A stretch of DNA of 27,470 nucleotides from a virus, in the IMG/VR virus record IMGVR_UViG_3300027911_000057, positions 1 through 27,470 of that record; one strand, given 5' to 3'. Position numbers and translations under genes: made by a program. The notes beneath the pieces are model-generated. The model was given only the letters and a program-made list of their open reading frames with translations. It searched no databases and had not been told where the DNA came from. Of the stretch, positions 15,235-22,796 are shown piece by piece; the first letter of the stretch is position 1, and each line of letters starts with the position of its first letter.

Positions 15235-15644
15235 TACGTCTCCGTTACCGTATGCGTGAAGCTGCTAAGAGATACCTGAGCGCCGCTCACGATCGAGGTC
15301 GTGTTCAGATTGATCCCAGCGCCCGAGGTTCCGACCGTTACGTCCATGACGACCGTTGCATGGTCGCTCTGGAAGATGCGTGCGAAGGTTGCCGTGCCTG
15401 TGTTGCCCGCGGTTCCGGCAGTGATCGCGTTCGCGGTGATGACGCTTGCGACTGCCGCCCCGAACGCCGTTGCGCTGAAAGTCAGCGAGGCGAGCAGCGT
15501 GTTTCCCGAAAGCGCTGTGTTCGCGTTGACCGGCTGCGTGCCGGAGTAAAAGTCGATGAAGCCGCTATTCATGAGCGGCGCGAGTGAACCGCCATTCGCC
15601 TCAGCGTTGGCTGCCGTGTCCGAGAGATTGGCAATCGTACTCAT
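15234..15644 (-). CDS. Phage structural-type protein (136 aa)
   Basis: A 136-aa protein with AAGGA 6 nt before the ATG. It matches a family seen in many phages with a pattern of IDFYSGTQPVNANTALSGNT, LLASLTFSATAFGAA, FARIFQSDHATVVMDVTVG and GAGINLNTTSIVSGAQVSLS. The family is found next to capsid/tail genes and has no proven enzymatic activity. It has a beta-rich 'I.Y.G.qP' start and a 'N.T.I..G..v.v.s' end. I infer a virion or assembly-linked role. Confidence 0.65.
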   Translation of the reverse strand: MSTIANLSDTAANAEANGGSLAPLMNSGFIDFYSGTQPVNANTALSGNTLLASLTFSATAFGAAVASVITANAITAGTAGNTGTATFARIFQSDHATVVMDVTVGTSGAGINLNTTSIVSGAQVSLSSFTHTVTET

Positions 15645-15653
15645 GGGCAGTCC

Positions 15654-15944
15654 TTAGAGGTGCGGGTAGACGAAGATGGTGCCGGCGGCCGAGGTGTAGG
15701 GTTTGGCCTGGCCGTTGCGGACTTCGAGTTGCAGACTCCATTCGCCACCGACCGTGAAGTCCGTTCCTGTCGTCGTGTAGGTCGCGGTCGATCCATCGGA
15801 CGAGACGGTCATCGGCGAGACGGGAACGGCCGCGGTCGCCGAATCCGAATATCCCGGCGCGATGAAGAGGCGACAGGTCGAGCCGGTGAGGTTGTACCCC
15901 CCGGCATTAACCACGATCTGCACGCCCGCATCTCCCGCCGTCAT
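15654..15944 (-). CDS. Ig-like domain protein (BppU N-terminal-like), 96 aa
   Basis: The coding frame is open upstream, but the ATG overlapping the preceding stop (ATGA, 15941-15944) is the natural start; the upstream part would overlap the 327-aa gene in another frame. The 96 residues form a single beta-sandwich: GDAGVQIVVNAGGYNLTGST, then RLFIAPGYSD, ATYTTTGTDF, GEWSLQLEVRNGQ and AAGTIFVYPHL. This corresponds to the BppU N-terminal/Ig-type domain common in phage baseplate and decoration proteins (T-x-x-d-L-t-G-x-t, w..Q.ev...G......g...i.V). It may bind another virion protein. Confidence 0.7.
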   Translation of the reverse strand: MTAGDAGVQIVVNAGGYNLTGSTCRLFIAPGYSDSATAAVPVSPMTVSSDGSTATYTTTGTDFTVGGEWSLQLEVRNGQAKPYTSAAGTIFVYPHL

Positions 15945-16924
15945 GGAAGCCCCCCAATCGTCACCGACGATAGCCCCGCCGCCAGGATTAACCGGCGGGC
16001 GATAGCATCGGCAGTGGCCTGGTAGTAGTTCGCCGAGATATGCAGGCTCTTCTTCTGAGCGATTGCGGCAAGCTCGGGCTGGGTCCGCTTCTCGTCCCGA
16101 ATCGCCGGAATGTTCGCAAACCCGAAGTCGCCCGAGTTCAGCGAATACTCGACCAGAGCCGTATAGAACTGCACCGCGGTCGCATTGTTGAACCCGTACA
16201 TGGTCAGCGTCACCTCGTCCCGAGCCAACTGCTGCACCGTGAGGTTGTAAAACGGTGAGGTCGGCCCTGGGATAACCGTACCGGGCCAAATCGAGAGCGG
16301 GAACCCGCCAGGCGCCTCGGTTCCGGACGGCTCGATGTGCGCCACGATGTAGGGCGGTACGATGTTGTCGGGGACCAAGAACGAGGGGTAGACCGGAGCG
16401 TAGGTGGTCTGAGCTAGCCAAATCGGCAGGCTGTTCGAGACGATCGGACCCGCCGGCAAGTCCGCCGCGGTCGCGATGATCTGCGCGCTCAGGGCCGGAT
16501 AGACCGCAAACCCCGAATAGTGCCAGAGGTTCGCCGGCCCGTAGAAGTTGCCGCGCTTGGCGAATGCCACCTGAAGGCTGACGCCCGGACTCGACTCCTG
16601 CGGCCCGAGCGGCCAGGACCCGATCCACATCGTCCCCGGCGCGATCAGGTTGAATTCCGTGATGGGATGCTCCGAGGTCAGCAGCACCTGATTGACGCCG
16701 ATGGTCTGGTCTTCGTCCTGCACGCGGTCGGTCGCATAGTGCAGAGATCCATCCGCGATCATGAACTGCTGGGTTGCAACCCAAAAGACAAAGCCGTCTT
16801 GGGAGACGACCATCTTCGTATACTTCTGGAATCGGACTTGCTGCCGGTTGGAGAGCAGGTCAACGCCGGCCTCAAGCGTTGCCGCGGTGACGCTCTGCCG
16901 GCCGAGCGATTCGTTTGCCGTCAT
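15941..16924 (-). CDS. Tail terminator-like protein with N-terminal extension (327 aa)
   Basis: A 327-aa protein starting ATGA over the previous stop. The C-terminal 120 residues have DEVTLTMYGFNNATAVQFYT, a long helix, and KKSLHISANYYQATADAIAR near the end. This follows the pattern of tail terminator/neck proteins ('v.i..yG..A..f...l' followed by 'p.i....y....'). The N-terminal 190 residues are an extra beta-rich part (VRFQKYTKMVVSQDGFVFWV, GTMWIGSWPLGPQES, LWHYSGFAVYPALSAQII), so the protein is about twice the usual size. Position after the completion protein fits. I cannot say what the N-terminal part does; a wider neck or collar is possible. Confidence 0.55.
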   Translation of the reverse strand: MTANESLGRQSVTAATLEAGVDLLSNRQQVRFQKYTKMVVSQDGFVFWVATQQFMIADGSLHYATDRVQDEDQTIGVNQVLLTSEHPITEFNLIAPGTMWIGSWPLGPQESSPGVSLQVAFAKRGNFYGPANLWHYSGFAVYPALSAQIIATAADLPAGPIVSNSLPIWLAQTTYAPVYPSFLVPDNIVPPYIVAHIEPSGTEAPGGFPLSIWPGTVIPGPTSPFYNLTVQQLARDEVTLTMYGFNNATAVQFYTALVEYSLNSGDFGFANIPAIRDEKRTQPELAAIAQKKSLHISANYYQATADAIARRLILAAGLSSVTIGGLP

Positions 16925-17388
16925 GGGCTACGCTTCGTCCAGGCGCGGAAGGATTGGACGTAGAGGCCGGTATCCACGAACGCCGGCCGCGCCTTGTTCG
17001 CCTTGGCGTAGGGATGCTTCTTACGGTGATTCACAACTGCGCTGGCCGCCGCCGAGAGATCGTCACCCGTGAGCAACTTGTGCGCGATCGCCATCTCGTT
17101 CGAATAGATGAACGCCCGGAACTCCGCTTCGATCTTCTGGTCGCCTTCGTAGGTCAGGGTTACCGAGTCTGGCGGGATAGGATTGCCGGTCTGAAAGAGC
17201 ACCTCAAGCGAATTCGCCATGCTGTCGGCGAGGATGCCGGCGATCTTCTCCTTGCGCGATTCGAAGAAGGTCGCCATCGGCTGATACCGTTCCTCGAGCC
17301 CCTCGGCTACGTCGCCCGTCGTCTTGGTCGCATCGCCGCCGTTGGCATCCGAGTACGCCACATCGACCACGCCGAGGACGAGGATCAC
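16921..17388 (-). CDS. Tail completion / head-tail joining protein (gp10-like), GTG start
   Basis: The longest frame begins at 17448, inside the upstream gene. A GTG at 17388 overlaps that gene's stop (GTGA), giving 155 aa and coupled translation, so I prefer it. The product begins (M/V)ILVLGVVDVAYSDANGGDA. It has a helical middle (ERYQPMATFFESRKEKIAGI) and ends in HPYAKANKARPAFVDTGLYV and SFRAWTK. The 'DTG.....F.a' end is typical of small phage tail-completion and joining proteins. Its position after the head-tail adaptor and before the terminator-like gene fits. Confidence is moderate. Confidence 0.6.
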   Translation of the reverse strand: MILVLGVVDVAYSDANGGDATKTTGDVAEGLEERYQPMATFFESRKEKIAGILADSMANSLEVLFQTGNPIPPDSVTLTYEGDQKIEAEFRAFIYSNEMAIAHKLLTGDDLSAAASAVVNHRKKHPYAKANKARPAFVDTGLYVQSFRAWTKRSP

Positions 17389-17855
17389 GTCAGCCCCACG
17401 ATGGACGGCCCGTAGCTCGCCTGCCAGGACAGATACTCCCGGCCCCAAGGCGTCTTGTAGAAGCCAAGCTGACTCGGCGTGAGACCGTCAGCCCACTTCG
17501 GCGCCGTGTTCGTTGCCCCGGTGCCCTGGTCGAAGGTCGTTACGACGAGCCCCGTGGATGGCAGCACGAGCGAGTACCCCTTATTGCTGCGAGCGTTCGT
17601 GAAGTAGTTCTGCCCGGGCTGGTCCGGCGTGATCGTGAAGAGGATGTGCGTTGCAGCGTTGTAGCAGGCCAGCGAATACATCACGGGCGCCGGCACACCA
17701 CCGGGAGGACAGAGGACGAGCCCGATGGCCTGATCGAGCGCGTACCCCGGGTATGCCGAATTCGACGGCAAAGCCGCCGTGGGGATCTGAACGTTCGTCT
17801 CGAGGAACGTCCAGAAGTCCGTGATGTTCGGCGTCCCCGGGGTGACGAAGCTCAT
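17385..17855 (-). CDS. Probable head-tail adaptor (connector) protein
   Basis: A 156-aa protein with N-terminal PNITDFWTFLETNVQIPTAA, SNSAYPGYALDQAIGLVLCP, and a helix with MYSLACYNAATHILFTIT. The 'ALDQAIGLV...Y.LA.YNAATHIL' part looks like the helical bundle of head-tail adaptors below the portal. It has a beta/loop C-terminus (YKTPWGREYLSWQASYG). It starts 3 nt after the previous stop and its own stop is overlapped by the next GTG. Function comes from pattern plus gene order. Confidence 0.55.
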   Translation of the reverse strand: MSFVTPGTPNITDFWTFLETNVQIPTAALPSNSAYPGYALDQAIGLVLCPPGGVPAPVMYSLACYNAATHILFTITPDQPGQNYFTNARSNKGYSLVLPSTGLVVTTFDQGTGATNTAPKWADGLTPSQLGFYKTPWGREYLSWQASYGPSIVGLT

Positions 17856-17858
17856 GCG

Positions 17859-18389
17859 CTACTTGCCTCGGGTCCGCTTTGCCGGACCGGTCGGAGCGTT
17901 CTTGCTGACCGTCACGCGCGAATCGACCCCGCCCTTCGCGGCCTCCTCGCGCTCCGTGTCCTGAAGCTGGGTGATCTCGAGGTGCGTGGCATTGAGTTTC
18001 GTCGGGTCGCCCTGATTGTTGACGATCTGCCGGCGCCCGCCTTCGAACGCTGCGAGCCCAGCCGCTTCGACTTTGGCGTCGGAGATGGCCTGGCGCACGT
18101 CAACGTCGCGCTCGACGAGAGCATTGATCTGGTCGGCCGTCAGCGGCTTCTTGCCGACGCTGTAGACCAACCCGTAGGCCGAGGTCAGGTGTTTGATGTC
18201 CTCGACGCGGACCGCTCCGGCCTGTTCGATCTGCGGGATGAGGTTCGCGAGTTGGTCGTCGGTGAAGTCCTCGGGGAACTGCGCCTGCTGGCCGGCCGAG
18301 ACTTGGAGGGTCCGTTCGGACCGGCCTTCGACCACGCGATAGACGATATGGCGGTGCTGGAGGGTGCCGTTGGCAACGTACACTTGCAT
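17859..18389 (-). CDS. Hypothetical protein after the major capsid gene (176 aa)
   Basis: A 176-aa protein with a strong ribosome site (GAAGGAG, 7 nt before ATG) directly behind the terminator following the capsid gene. N-terminus MQVYVANGTLQHRHIVYRVV, then LQVSAGQQAQFPEDFTDDQL. It is acidic and helical after that (QIEQAGAVRVEDIKHLTSAY), with a Lys/Arg-rich tail (NAPTGPAKRTRGK). The layout resembles small proteins found behind the capsid gene in related phages, whose role is unclear. It could be an accessory neck or decoration protein. Confidence 0.62.
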   Translation of the reverse strand: MQVYVANGTLQHRHIVYRVVEGRSERTLQVSAGQQAQFPEDFTDDQLANLIPQIEQAGAVRVEDIKHLTSAYGLVYSVGKKPLTADQINALVERDVDVRQAISDAKVEAAGLAAFEGGRRQIVNNQGDPTKLNATHLEITQLQDTEREEAAKGGVDSRVTVSKNAPTGPAKRTRGK

Positions 18390-18412
18390 GGGTTCGCTCC
18401 TTCGCTAGAACG

Positions 18413-18440
18413 AAAAAGCCACCCCTTTCGGAGCGGCTTT
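18413..18440 (-). terminator. Intrinsic terminator after the major capsid gene
   Basis: On the minus strand AAAGCCGCTCC pairs with GGGGTGGCTTT in an 11-bp stem (including two G-U pairs) capped by a GAAA tetraloop, ending in a run of five T. It starts 28 nt past the capsid stop. Only about 24 nt separate it from the next ATG, so it probably reduces read-through into distal genes and lets the capsid gene be expressed more strongly. Confidence 0.82.
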
Positions 18441-18468
18441 CACGCCTGCCGTGTGTACCCGGCGAGCC

Positions 18469-19485
18469 TTAGTAGGGGATGCTCAGAACCGTGATCGCCT
18501 GGCTCCGAATGCACCAGCCGGACGAGATTCGCATCCGCGAGGTCACGTCGAGCCCCTCGACGATCGGGGTCGTCACTTCGACCGGGGCGGCCATGTCGGC
18601 GTACTGCAGGGTGTTGGCCTGCAGGGTCGGCGAGAGGGTCGCGAACTCGTTCGTGTTGACGCCCGGGGTGCTCGCGATGATCGCCTCGGGGACCACCAGG
18701 AGAACCGCATCCGCGCCAGCCGCACCCGCACCGATCAGGGTGTCATCGAACGCGAACTCGACTTCGTATCCGAACTGCCCGGCGACTTCCTTGATCACCT
18801 GGGCCGTGGTTGCCGTACCGGCTCCCTGCCGCTGATAGGAGGTCGTCTGAACGATGTTCGTCATCTGCGCCTGCAGCAGGATGCGCTGCGGCCCGAGGAT
18901 GACGATCCGATTGGGCACGCCGGCCATGAACATCCGGGTCATCGCGTTCTGGATCTGGAGCAGGAAGAACAGCGCCAACTGCCCCGAGTCATACGTCCGC
19001 ATCGTCGTGTCGCCGTAGATGTCCGGCGGCAGGTTGACGACCGTCGCGCCCGGGGTGTTCAGCAGCCCCTCGGAGTTCGAGGCGTTCACCCCGAACAGCG
19101 CCGCGGTCCGGATGTACTGGAAGATGCCCTGGCGGCTGGCGAGGCGATAGGCCGCGGGCAGCGCCACGTTCCATTCGCCGGCATCCATCGTGTCCAGGTC
19201 GCTATACTCCGCGCGAGTCCGCACGAGGTAGGTCGCGGTCTGGAGGTAGTCCAGGAGGATCGTCGCGGACGGCAGCAGGTTGGCCGAGGCCTGTTGGGCC
19301 GCGACCTGCGTGCGAACGTCCATGCGATTCACGTAGACGAACTTGTCGGCCGGCCCGATCTTGACCCGCAGGCCGCCACCCGCGAACGCTTCCATGAAGC
19401 CGGACGGCTGCGAGGTGGTGATAATCAATTCGGGCTCGATGAAGCTCGGGTGAACGAGTGCTCGAGCAGGAGCGATGAGAGCCAC
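18469..19485 (-). CDS. Major capsid protein (DUF2184-type, HK97 fold)
   Basis: A 338-aa protein starting at GTG, 3 nt after the upstream stop, with AGGA 8 nt ahead. The family pattern is visible: KIGPADKFVYVNRMDVRTQV, SDLDTMDAGEWNVALPAAYR, AALFGVNASNSEGLLNTPGA, TRMFMAGVPNRIVILGPQRI, YEVEFAFDDTLIGAGAAG and the C-terminal TPIVEGLDVTSRMRISSGWC. DUF2184 proteins are HK97-fold capsids that form the icosahedral shell. They are made in great excess, consistent with the terminator that follows. The nearby protease-scaffold gene supports this. No large insertion is visible. Confidence 0.88.
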   Translation of the reverse strand: MALIAPARALVHPSFIEPELIITTSQPSGFMEAFAGGGLRVKIGPADKFVYVNRMDVRTQVAAQQASANLLPSATILLDYLQTATYLVRTRAEYSDLDTMDAGEWNVALPAAYRLASRQGIFQYIRTAALFGVNASNSEGLLNTPGATVVNLPPDIYGDTTMRTYDSGQLALFFLLQIQNAMTRMFMAGVPNRIVILGPQRILLQAQMTNIVQTTSYQRQGAGTATTAQVIKEVAGQFGYEVEFAFDDTLIGAGAAGADAVLLVVPEAIIASTPGVNTNEFATLSPTLQANTLQYADMAAPVEVTTPIVEGLDVTSRMRISSGWCIRSQAITVLSIPY

Positions 19486-19488
19486 AGA

Positions 19489-20127
19489 TCAGATCCTCAC
19501 GATCGCGCAGGGGCCTTGGGTGTTCCAGGTCACGGCGCCGGTCGTCGAGTTGTACGTGACGACTCGGCTCGTGGTGCTGACCGACTCGATGATGATGGGC
19601 AGCGCCCCGAGACCCGCGCTATACGTCGTGATGGCCTGGTTCGTGAAGTCCCAGGACACCTGCTGCGTGGGAGCGCCGCCGACGATGGAGTTCGCGAGCC
19701 CCGCGTCGAGTTGCAGGGCGATTCGCAGGCCGCTGCCGGCGCGGGCGAAGTTCACCGACATCCCCGGGCCGGCGACCGGCACGCCCGAGCCCGGGGTGAT
19801 GATCATGGCCGAGGCCTGGTTGAAGAGCGACCACGCATGGATGCCGCCCGACTGCGAAGCGGCCGTCGTGGTCGCAATGCTCACGGTCGAGCCGAGCGCG
19901 GTCGGCTGGCCCGAGGTGCCGTTGATCGCCGGGACCGCCAGCGAGAGCGGGATGCCGCCCCAGACCGGCAGGGTCGCCGAAGCCGAGAGGACGCCGCCTT
20001 CGAGTTGATACCGGATGGCCGGATCGTCGAAGAACGTACCCTGAACGTACCCATCCGAGGAGAGCAGGAACGACGTTTGGGTGCTCGTCGTCTGCATCGG
20101 GTTGAACGAGATGACCGGCGTGGCCAT
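19489..20127 (-). CDS. Capsid-associated structural protein (possible decoration/cement)
   Basis: A 212-aa protein directly upstream of the capsid gene. It begins ATPVISFNPMQTTSTQTSFL, then LSSDGYVQGTFFDDPAIRYQ and LPVWGGIPLSLAVPAING, a pattern shared by proteins found next to DUF2184-type capsid genes in myophages and thought to be virion structural. The rest is beta-rich (AITTYSAGLGALPIIIESVS; final GPCAIVRI). The position suggests a capsid cement protein. No enzymatic motif is visible. It is coupled to both neighbours by short gaps (3 nt). Confidence 0.65.
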   Translation of the reverse strand: MATPVISFNPMQTTSTQTSFLLSSDGYVQGTFFDDPAIRYQLEGGVLSASATLPVWGGIPLSLAVPAINGTSGQPTALGSTVSIATTTAASQSGGIHAWSLFNQASAMIITPGSGVPVAGPGMSVNFARAGSGLRIALQLDAGLANSIVGGAPTQQVSWDFTNQAITTYSAGLGALPIIIESVSTTSRVVTYNSTTGAVTWNTQGPCAIVRI

Positions 20128-20130
20128 GGG

Positions 20131-21657
20131 TTAGGTCCCCTTCTGCGGTACGGCGATTTGCTTGAGCAGGTGCCGCACCGGCGGCTGGAAGGGTGCCCAC
20201 GCGGCCCGCGAGTCGCCGAAGAACCGGCTGACCTGCTTGCCGTTCTCCGTGGTCCGAACCTCGCGCAGGACCAGCGCGCCGTCGTCACCCTTCGGGTTCT
20301 TCGCCGCCGCCGTGGCCTCGCGGATGATCGCCTCTTCCATGAGGCCGAACGCCGTCAGGTCGAGCGCGTCGTGGATCACGTAGGTCTTGAAGTTCTCGGT
20401 ATGCTTGCGAACCGAGTCGGCGCAGCGGCGCCGGTACGCGATGGGCGTCTCCCCCGGCATGTGCAGCGGCGCCTGGTCGCCCAGCATCTGGCAGAGGCTG
20501 TCGTACCGCAGGTGGATCTTCGCGATCTCGTTTCGGTCGTCCATGGTCAGCGGCTTCTGGGCCGCTTTGATCCGGGCGAGTTCGGCTTCGAGGTCGGCGA
20601 GCCGCTTCGAGTCGTGGATCGTGACCCCACGGTCCGGATCGACGTTTTCCACCTTGGCGCCATCCTTGCGTTCGGCTTCCTCTTCGGAATCGCAGCGCGA
20701 GCAGTCCATGATCTCGCCGTCGTGCTTGGCGTGCCGATCCTTCCGAGCGTCCTTTTTGGCCTTGTCGGCCTTCTCTTTCTCGGCCGCTTCCATGGCCTTT
20801 TTCTCGGACTCCTCGGCGTCTTTCTTGGCCGCATCCTTGCGGCGCTCTTCCTCTTCGGCATCCTTGCGGGCCGCGTCGGCGCGCATGTCCTTGAGTTCCT
20901 TCTCGGCGGCGTCGGCCCGACGTTTTGCGTCGTCGCGCTCTTCCTCGAGTTTCTTTTTCTCTTCTTCGGTCACAGAGGCGTCCTTTCGAGAGAGAGCGTC
21001 GAGCCGGATTCCATCGGGAGGCCCATCCTTGTCCCAGACGCCGGCTTCGCAGACGGCAAGGTGGTCAAGAATGAGCGGAAGCCCTTCGGCTAAAACTTTG
21101 GTCCCATCTTCTAGCACGATGGGCTCGGACCCCTTGGGGGGCGTAACACCGGGGCTCGTCGAGCGGTGCGTCGTCTGCATGAGCAGCGCCGAGTCCTTAT
21201 CGAAAATCTTCGCGACCCCGCGCACCTCGTCGTCCTTGAGGTAGGGCAGCACGATCGTTCCGATGGCCCGGTCCGCAAACTCCTGGGCGTTCAGCCCCGA
21301 GCGCTCGGGGTGGCCGAAGATGACCGGCAGGCCGTTGCACCGCTCGACGAACTCCTCGGAGAGCCAGACCTTCGGGTCCCGGATGGCGTACTCGTCGATG
21401 GAATCGCGGTAGGCGACCCCGGTGCCGGTCACCCGCAAATCGAACAGCCAGAAGTCGCCGAACTTCTGGGGGCTGGCGAGTTCGCCGTCCCGGATGGCTT
21501 CGGCCGTCTCGTGATCGTTCAGGTCGCCGAGGTCCGGTTTGCCGGCGGCGTCCGCGCGAACGAACTCCTTGCCGACGCTCTCGGGGATGCCGAGGTTCGA
21601 GTGCCCCTCAGCGGCAGCCCACATGGCGCGACGTTGCTTCTCGGATACGGGCGGCAC
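20131..21657 (-). CDS. Prohead protease-scaffold fusion (DUF2213-like)
   Basis: A 508-aa protein starting at GTG with AGGGG 5 nt ahead. Residues 1-32 hold [20 protein letters not shown], a small motif common in phage head proteins. Residues about 66-215 are the DUF2213-type protease: [10 protein letters not shown] with His116, RSTSPGV with Ser168, and [14 protein letters not shown] near 197-210, fitting the usual His/Ser pattern. Residues about 228-310 are a very charged Lys/Glu/Asp/Ala coiled coil, the scaffold. The C-terminal 190 residues ([20 protein letters not shown]) are helical and may bind the capsid shell. Protease and scaffold are often separate; here they are one protein that could release the scaffold by cutting itself. 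Confidence 0.75.
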   Translation of the reverse strand: MPPVSEKQRRAMWAAAEGHSNLGIPESVGKEFVRADAAGKPDLGDLNDHETAEAIRDGELASPQKFGDFWLFDLRVTGTGVAYRDSIDEYAIRDPKVWLSEEFVERCNGLPVIFGHPERSGLNAQEFADRAIGTIVLPYLKDDEVRGVAKIFDKDSALLMQTTHRSTSPGVTPPKGSEPIVLEDGTKVLAEGLPLILDHLAVCEAGVWDKDGPPDGIRLDALSRKDASVTEEEKKKLEEERDDAKRRADAAEKELKDMRADAARKDAEEEERRKDAAKKDAEESEKKAMEAAEKEKADKAKKDARKDRHAKHDGEIMDCSRCDSEEEAERKDGAKVENVDPDRGVTIHDSKRLADLEAELARIKAAQKPLTMDDRNEIAKIHLRYDSLCQMLGDQAPLHMPGETPIAYRRRCADSVRKHTENFKTYVIHDALDLTAFGLMEEAIIREATAAAKNPKGDDGALVLREVRTTENGKQVSRFFGDSRAAWAPFQPPVRHLLKQIAVPQKGT

Positions 21658-21763
21658 GCAGACCCCTGTTCGCTATGCTGTCCCAGCGGGCCTAGAAGAC
21701 CACGGACCTGGGCGTTTCGTTTGTTAGGGTTTCGTTCGGGTACGATCCACGGTCACCGGCGTT

Positions 21764-21774
21764 GCAAAATTTGC
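21764..21774. promoter_or_regulatory. AT-rich palindrome, possible operator
   Basis: GCAAA-A-TTTGC is an exact inverted repeat in otherwise GC-rich DNA, about 110 nt upstream of the protease-scaffold start. A regulator-binding site is possible but unproven. Confidence 0.3.
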
Positions 21775-21962
21775 CAATGGGGTGCTGTCGAACTCGTCCC
21801 GAAAAACGCTTCGCGACCGATAGACCTCAGTGGACCGGCAGAACCTGCTGGGAACGCTACCGCTCTCTCCAGAGCCTAGTGTCCCGGCAGGTGCGGGGAC
21901 CTTGCGAAAAACGCATACGCCGGGGTCCGTGGAAAGTTTCGGCCCGGCCCCGGAATTCAAGA

Positions 21963-22003
21963 AGCCCGCCGCTAGAACGGTCGCGCACCGTTAGCCGCGG
22001 GCT
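21963..22003 (-). terminator. Long imperfect hairpin, probable terminator of the lipoprotein/exported pair
   Basis: The arms AGCCCGCGGCTA and TAGCGGCGGGCT (one mismatch) enclose an inner hairpin (ACGGT with ACCGT around CGCGC). On the minus strand it is followed by TCTTGAATT, so it is only weakly U-rich. It lies 84 nt after the stop of the exported-protein gene. It may also be an RNA structure of another kind. Confidence 0.5.
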
Positions 22004-22086
22004 CTCTATCCCTCGGACCTACGCCCTCGGGCCCGATACTTGTTGACGCGCCTCGGAAACGGCGGTGCAAACCCCTGCCTCTTCGG

Positions 22087-22518
22087 CTAGGGATTCCGCT
22101 GCGCCTGGATGATCCGCTGGTTCGGAACGAGCACGCCGCCGGCATAGACCACGACCACGGGGCCGAGTATCCGCGCCCAGGTCCGACGAGCACCGCCGCG
22201 TAGCAGACCCGTCACGGTCCAGACCGCAGCGTCGGCGACCAGGGCCGACCCGATCTGCTTCGCCCAGGTGCCGACGAACGGCCGCGCGAGCGGGTCGGCT
22301 TCGATGGCATGGCAGGTCGCATTCAGCGGCGGCGCCGGCTGGAAGAGGCTCGGACCGATAGCCGAGCACGGGAAACTGCCGCCGTGAAGGAACGTCTGCG
22401 TCTGCACGGCGTCGATGGCGGTCGTCACGGTGAAGGCTCCGGCCCAGGTCGAAGCCGGGTCGGCGATCGCCGCGGTCGGTAGCGCCGCGAAGATCAGGGC
22501 CAGGAGGGCAGTCCTCAC
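22087..22518 (-). CDS. Exported or membrane-associated protein of unknown function (143 aa)
   Basis: A longer frame exists, but a GTG at 22516-22518 overlaps the lipoprotein stop (GTGA). It starts a clear signal peptide: MRTALLALIFAALPTAAIA, with likely cleavage before DPASTWAG. The mature part has FLHGGSFPCSAIGPSLFQPA, two further Cys-containing stretches (NATCHAIEADP), and an end with a moderately hydrophobic segment (ARILGPVVVVYAGGVLVP). Cysteines suggest disulfides outside the cytoplasm. It is co-translated with a lipoprotein, so the two may form one envelope complex. Candidate roles are superinfection exclusion or another lysogenic-conversion trait. Not recognised. Confidence 0.62.
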   Translation of the reverse strand: MRTALLALIFAALPTAAIADPASTWAGAFTVTTAIDAVQTQTFLHGGSFPCSAIGPSLFQPAPPLNATCHAIEADPLARPFVGTWAKQIGSALVADAAVWTVTGLLRGGARRTWARILGPVVVVYAGGVLVPNQRIIQAQRNP

Positions 22519-22784
22519 GGCGTCGTGCGGTTCGGCGACCCGGCCGGGCTCGGCGAAGGGTTCGCGGGATTCGGGAAGAGGATGACGTTCACGCCCGTGC
22601 CGGTGTAGGTCACCGTGCCGATGTCCACCCCGCACACGGCCTGCGAGAACGGCGGCGTCGGTGCGGGCGAAGGCGTGGCGTTGCACGGCAACACGGTCGC
22701 CACCGGCTGGGGCTGGGTGATCGCGCCGCCGCCGCATCCGACTGCGAGCGCTCCGGCCAGCAGGACCAGAAGCATCTTCATCAT
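22515..22784 (-). CDS. Small Pro-rich lipoprotein (89 aa)
   Basis: MMKMLLVLLAGALAVGCGGG is a signal peptide with a lipobox (LAVGC, cleavage before Cys at about position 17). After the Cys come Gly residues and no Asp at +2, so the sorting rule for Gram-negative bacteria would predict the outer membrane. The mature part is about 70 residues with many prolines (PSPAPTPP, NPANPSPSPAGSP) and two more Cys. Small size, lipobox and prolines recall Rz1-type spanins, but no Rz partner is encoded nearby. It is transcribed divergently from the methyltransferase, and its stop overlaps the next start. Envelope function unknown. Confidence 0.7.
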   Translation of the reverse strand: MMKMLLVLLAGALAVGCGGGAITQPQPVATVLPCNATPSPAPTPPFSQAVCGVDIGTVTYTGTGVNVILFPNPANPSPSPAGSPNRTTP

Positions 22785-22796
22785 GCCCGCGACGTT

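Larger units (their letters stand above)
21658..22086. other. Non-coding region (about 430 nt) between exported-protein and protease-scaffold genes
   Basis: No supportable gene was found; short frames here begin with weak starts and lack ribosome sites. It contains a large hairpin (21963-22003), an AT-rich palindrome GCAAAATTTGC (21764-21774), and two copies of GAAAAACGC (near 21801 and 21906). It is the natural place for the promoter of the downstream protease-scaffold/capsid genes, but I could not identify a convincing -35/-10 pair. Confidence 0.6.

Noticed and set aside
15654-16784. 376-aa version of the Ig-like protein
   Set aside because: The upstream two thirds overlap the 327-aa gene in another frame and read as shadow sequence; the ATGA-linked start at 15944 gives a clean domain.
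16921-17448. 175-aa version of the tail-completion gene
   Set aside because: Starts inside the upstream gene; the GTGA junction at 17388 is the natural start.
18451-21093. 880-aa open frame on the plus strand
   Set aside because: It lies antisense across the capsid, structural and protease-scaffold genes and has the Arg/Asp/His-rich look of GC-rich shadow frames, with no motif or ribosome site.
21724-21960. 78-aa minus-strand frame in the non-coding region
   Set aside because: TTG start without a ribosome site, no motif, and it lies downstream of a hairpin; treated as non-coding.
22087-22737. 216-aa version of the exported protein
   Set aside because: The extra N-terminal residues are Arg/His-rich and overlap the lipoprotein gene; the GTG at 22518 starts a clear signal peptide.
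22087-22784. Rz/Rz1 spanin pair
   Set aside because: The lipoprotein is Pro-rich like Rz1, but there is no coiled-coil membrane partner, no nested frame and no lysin or holin nearby.
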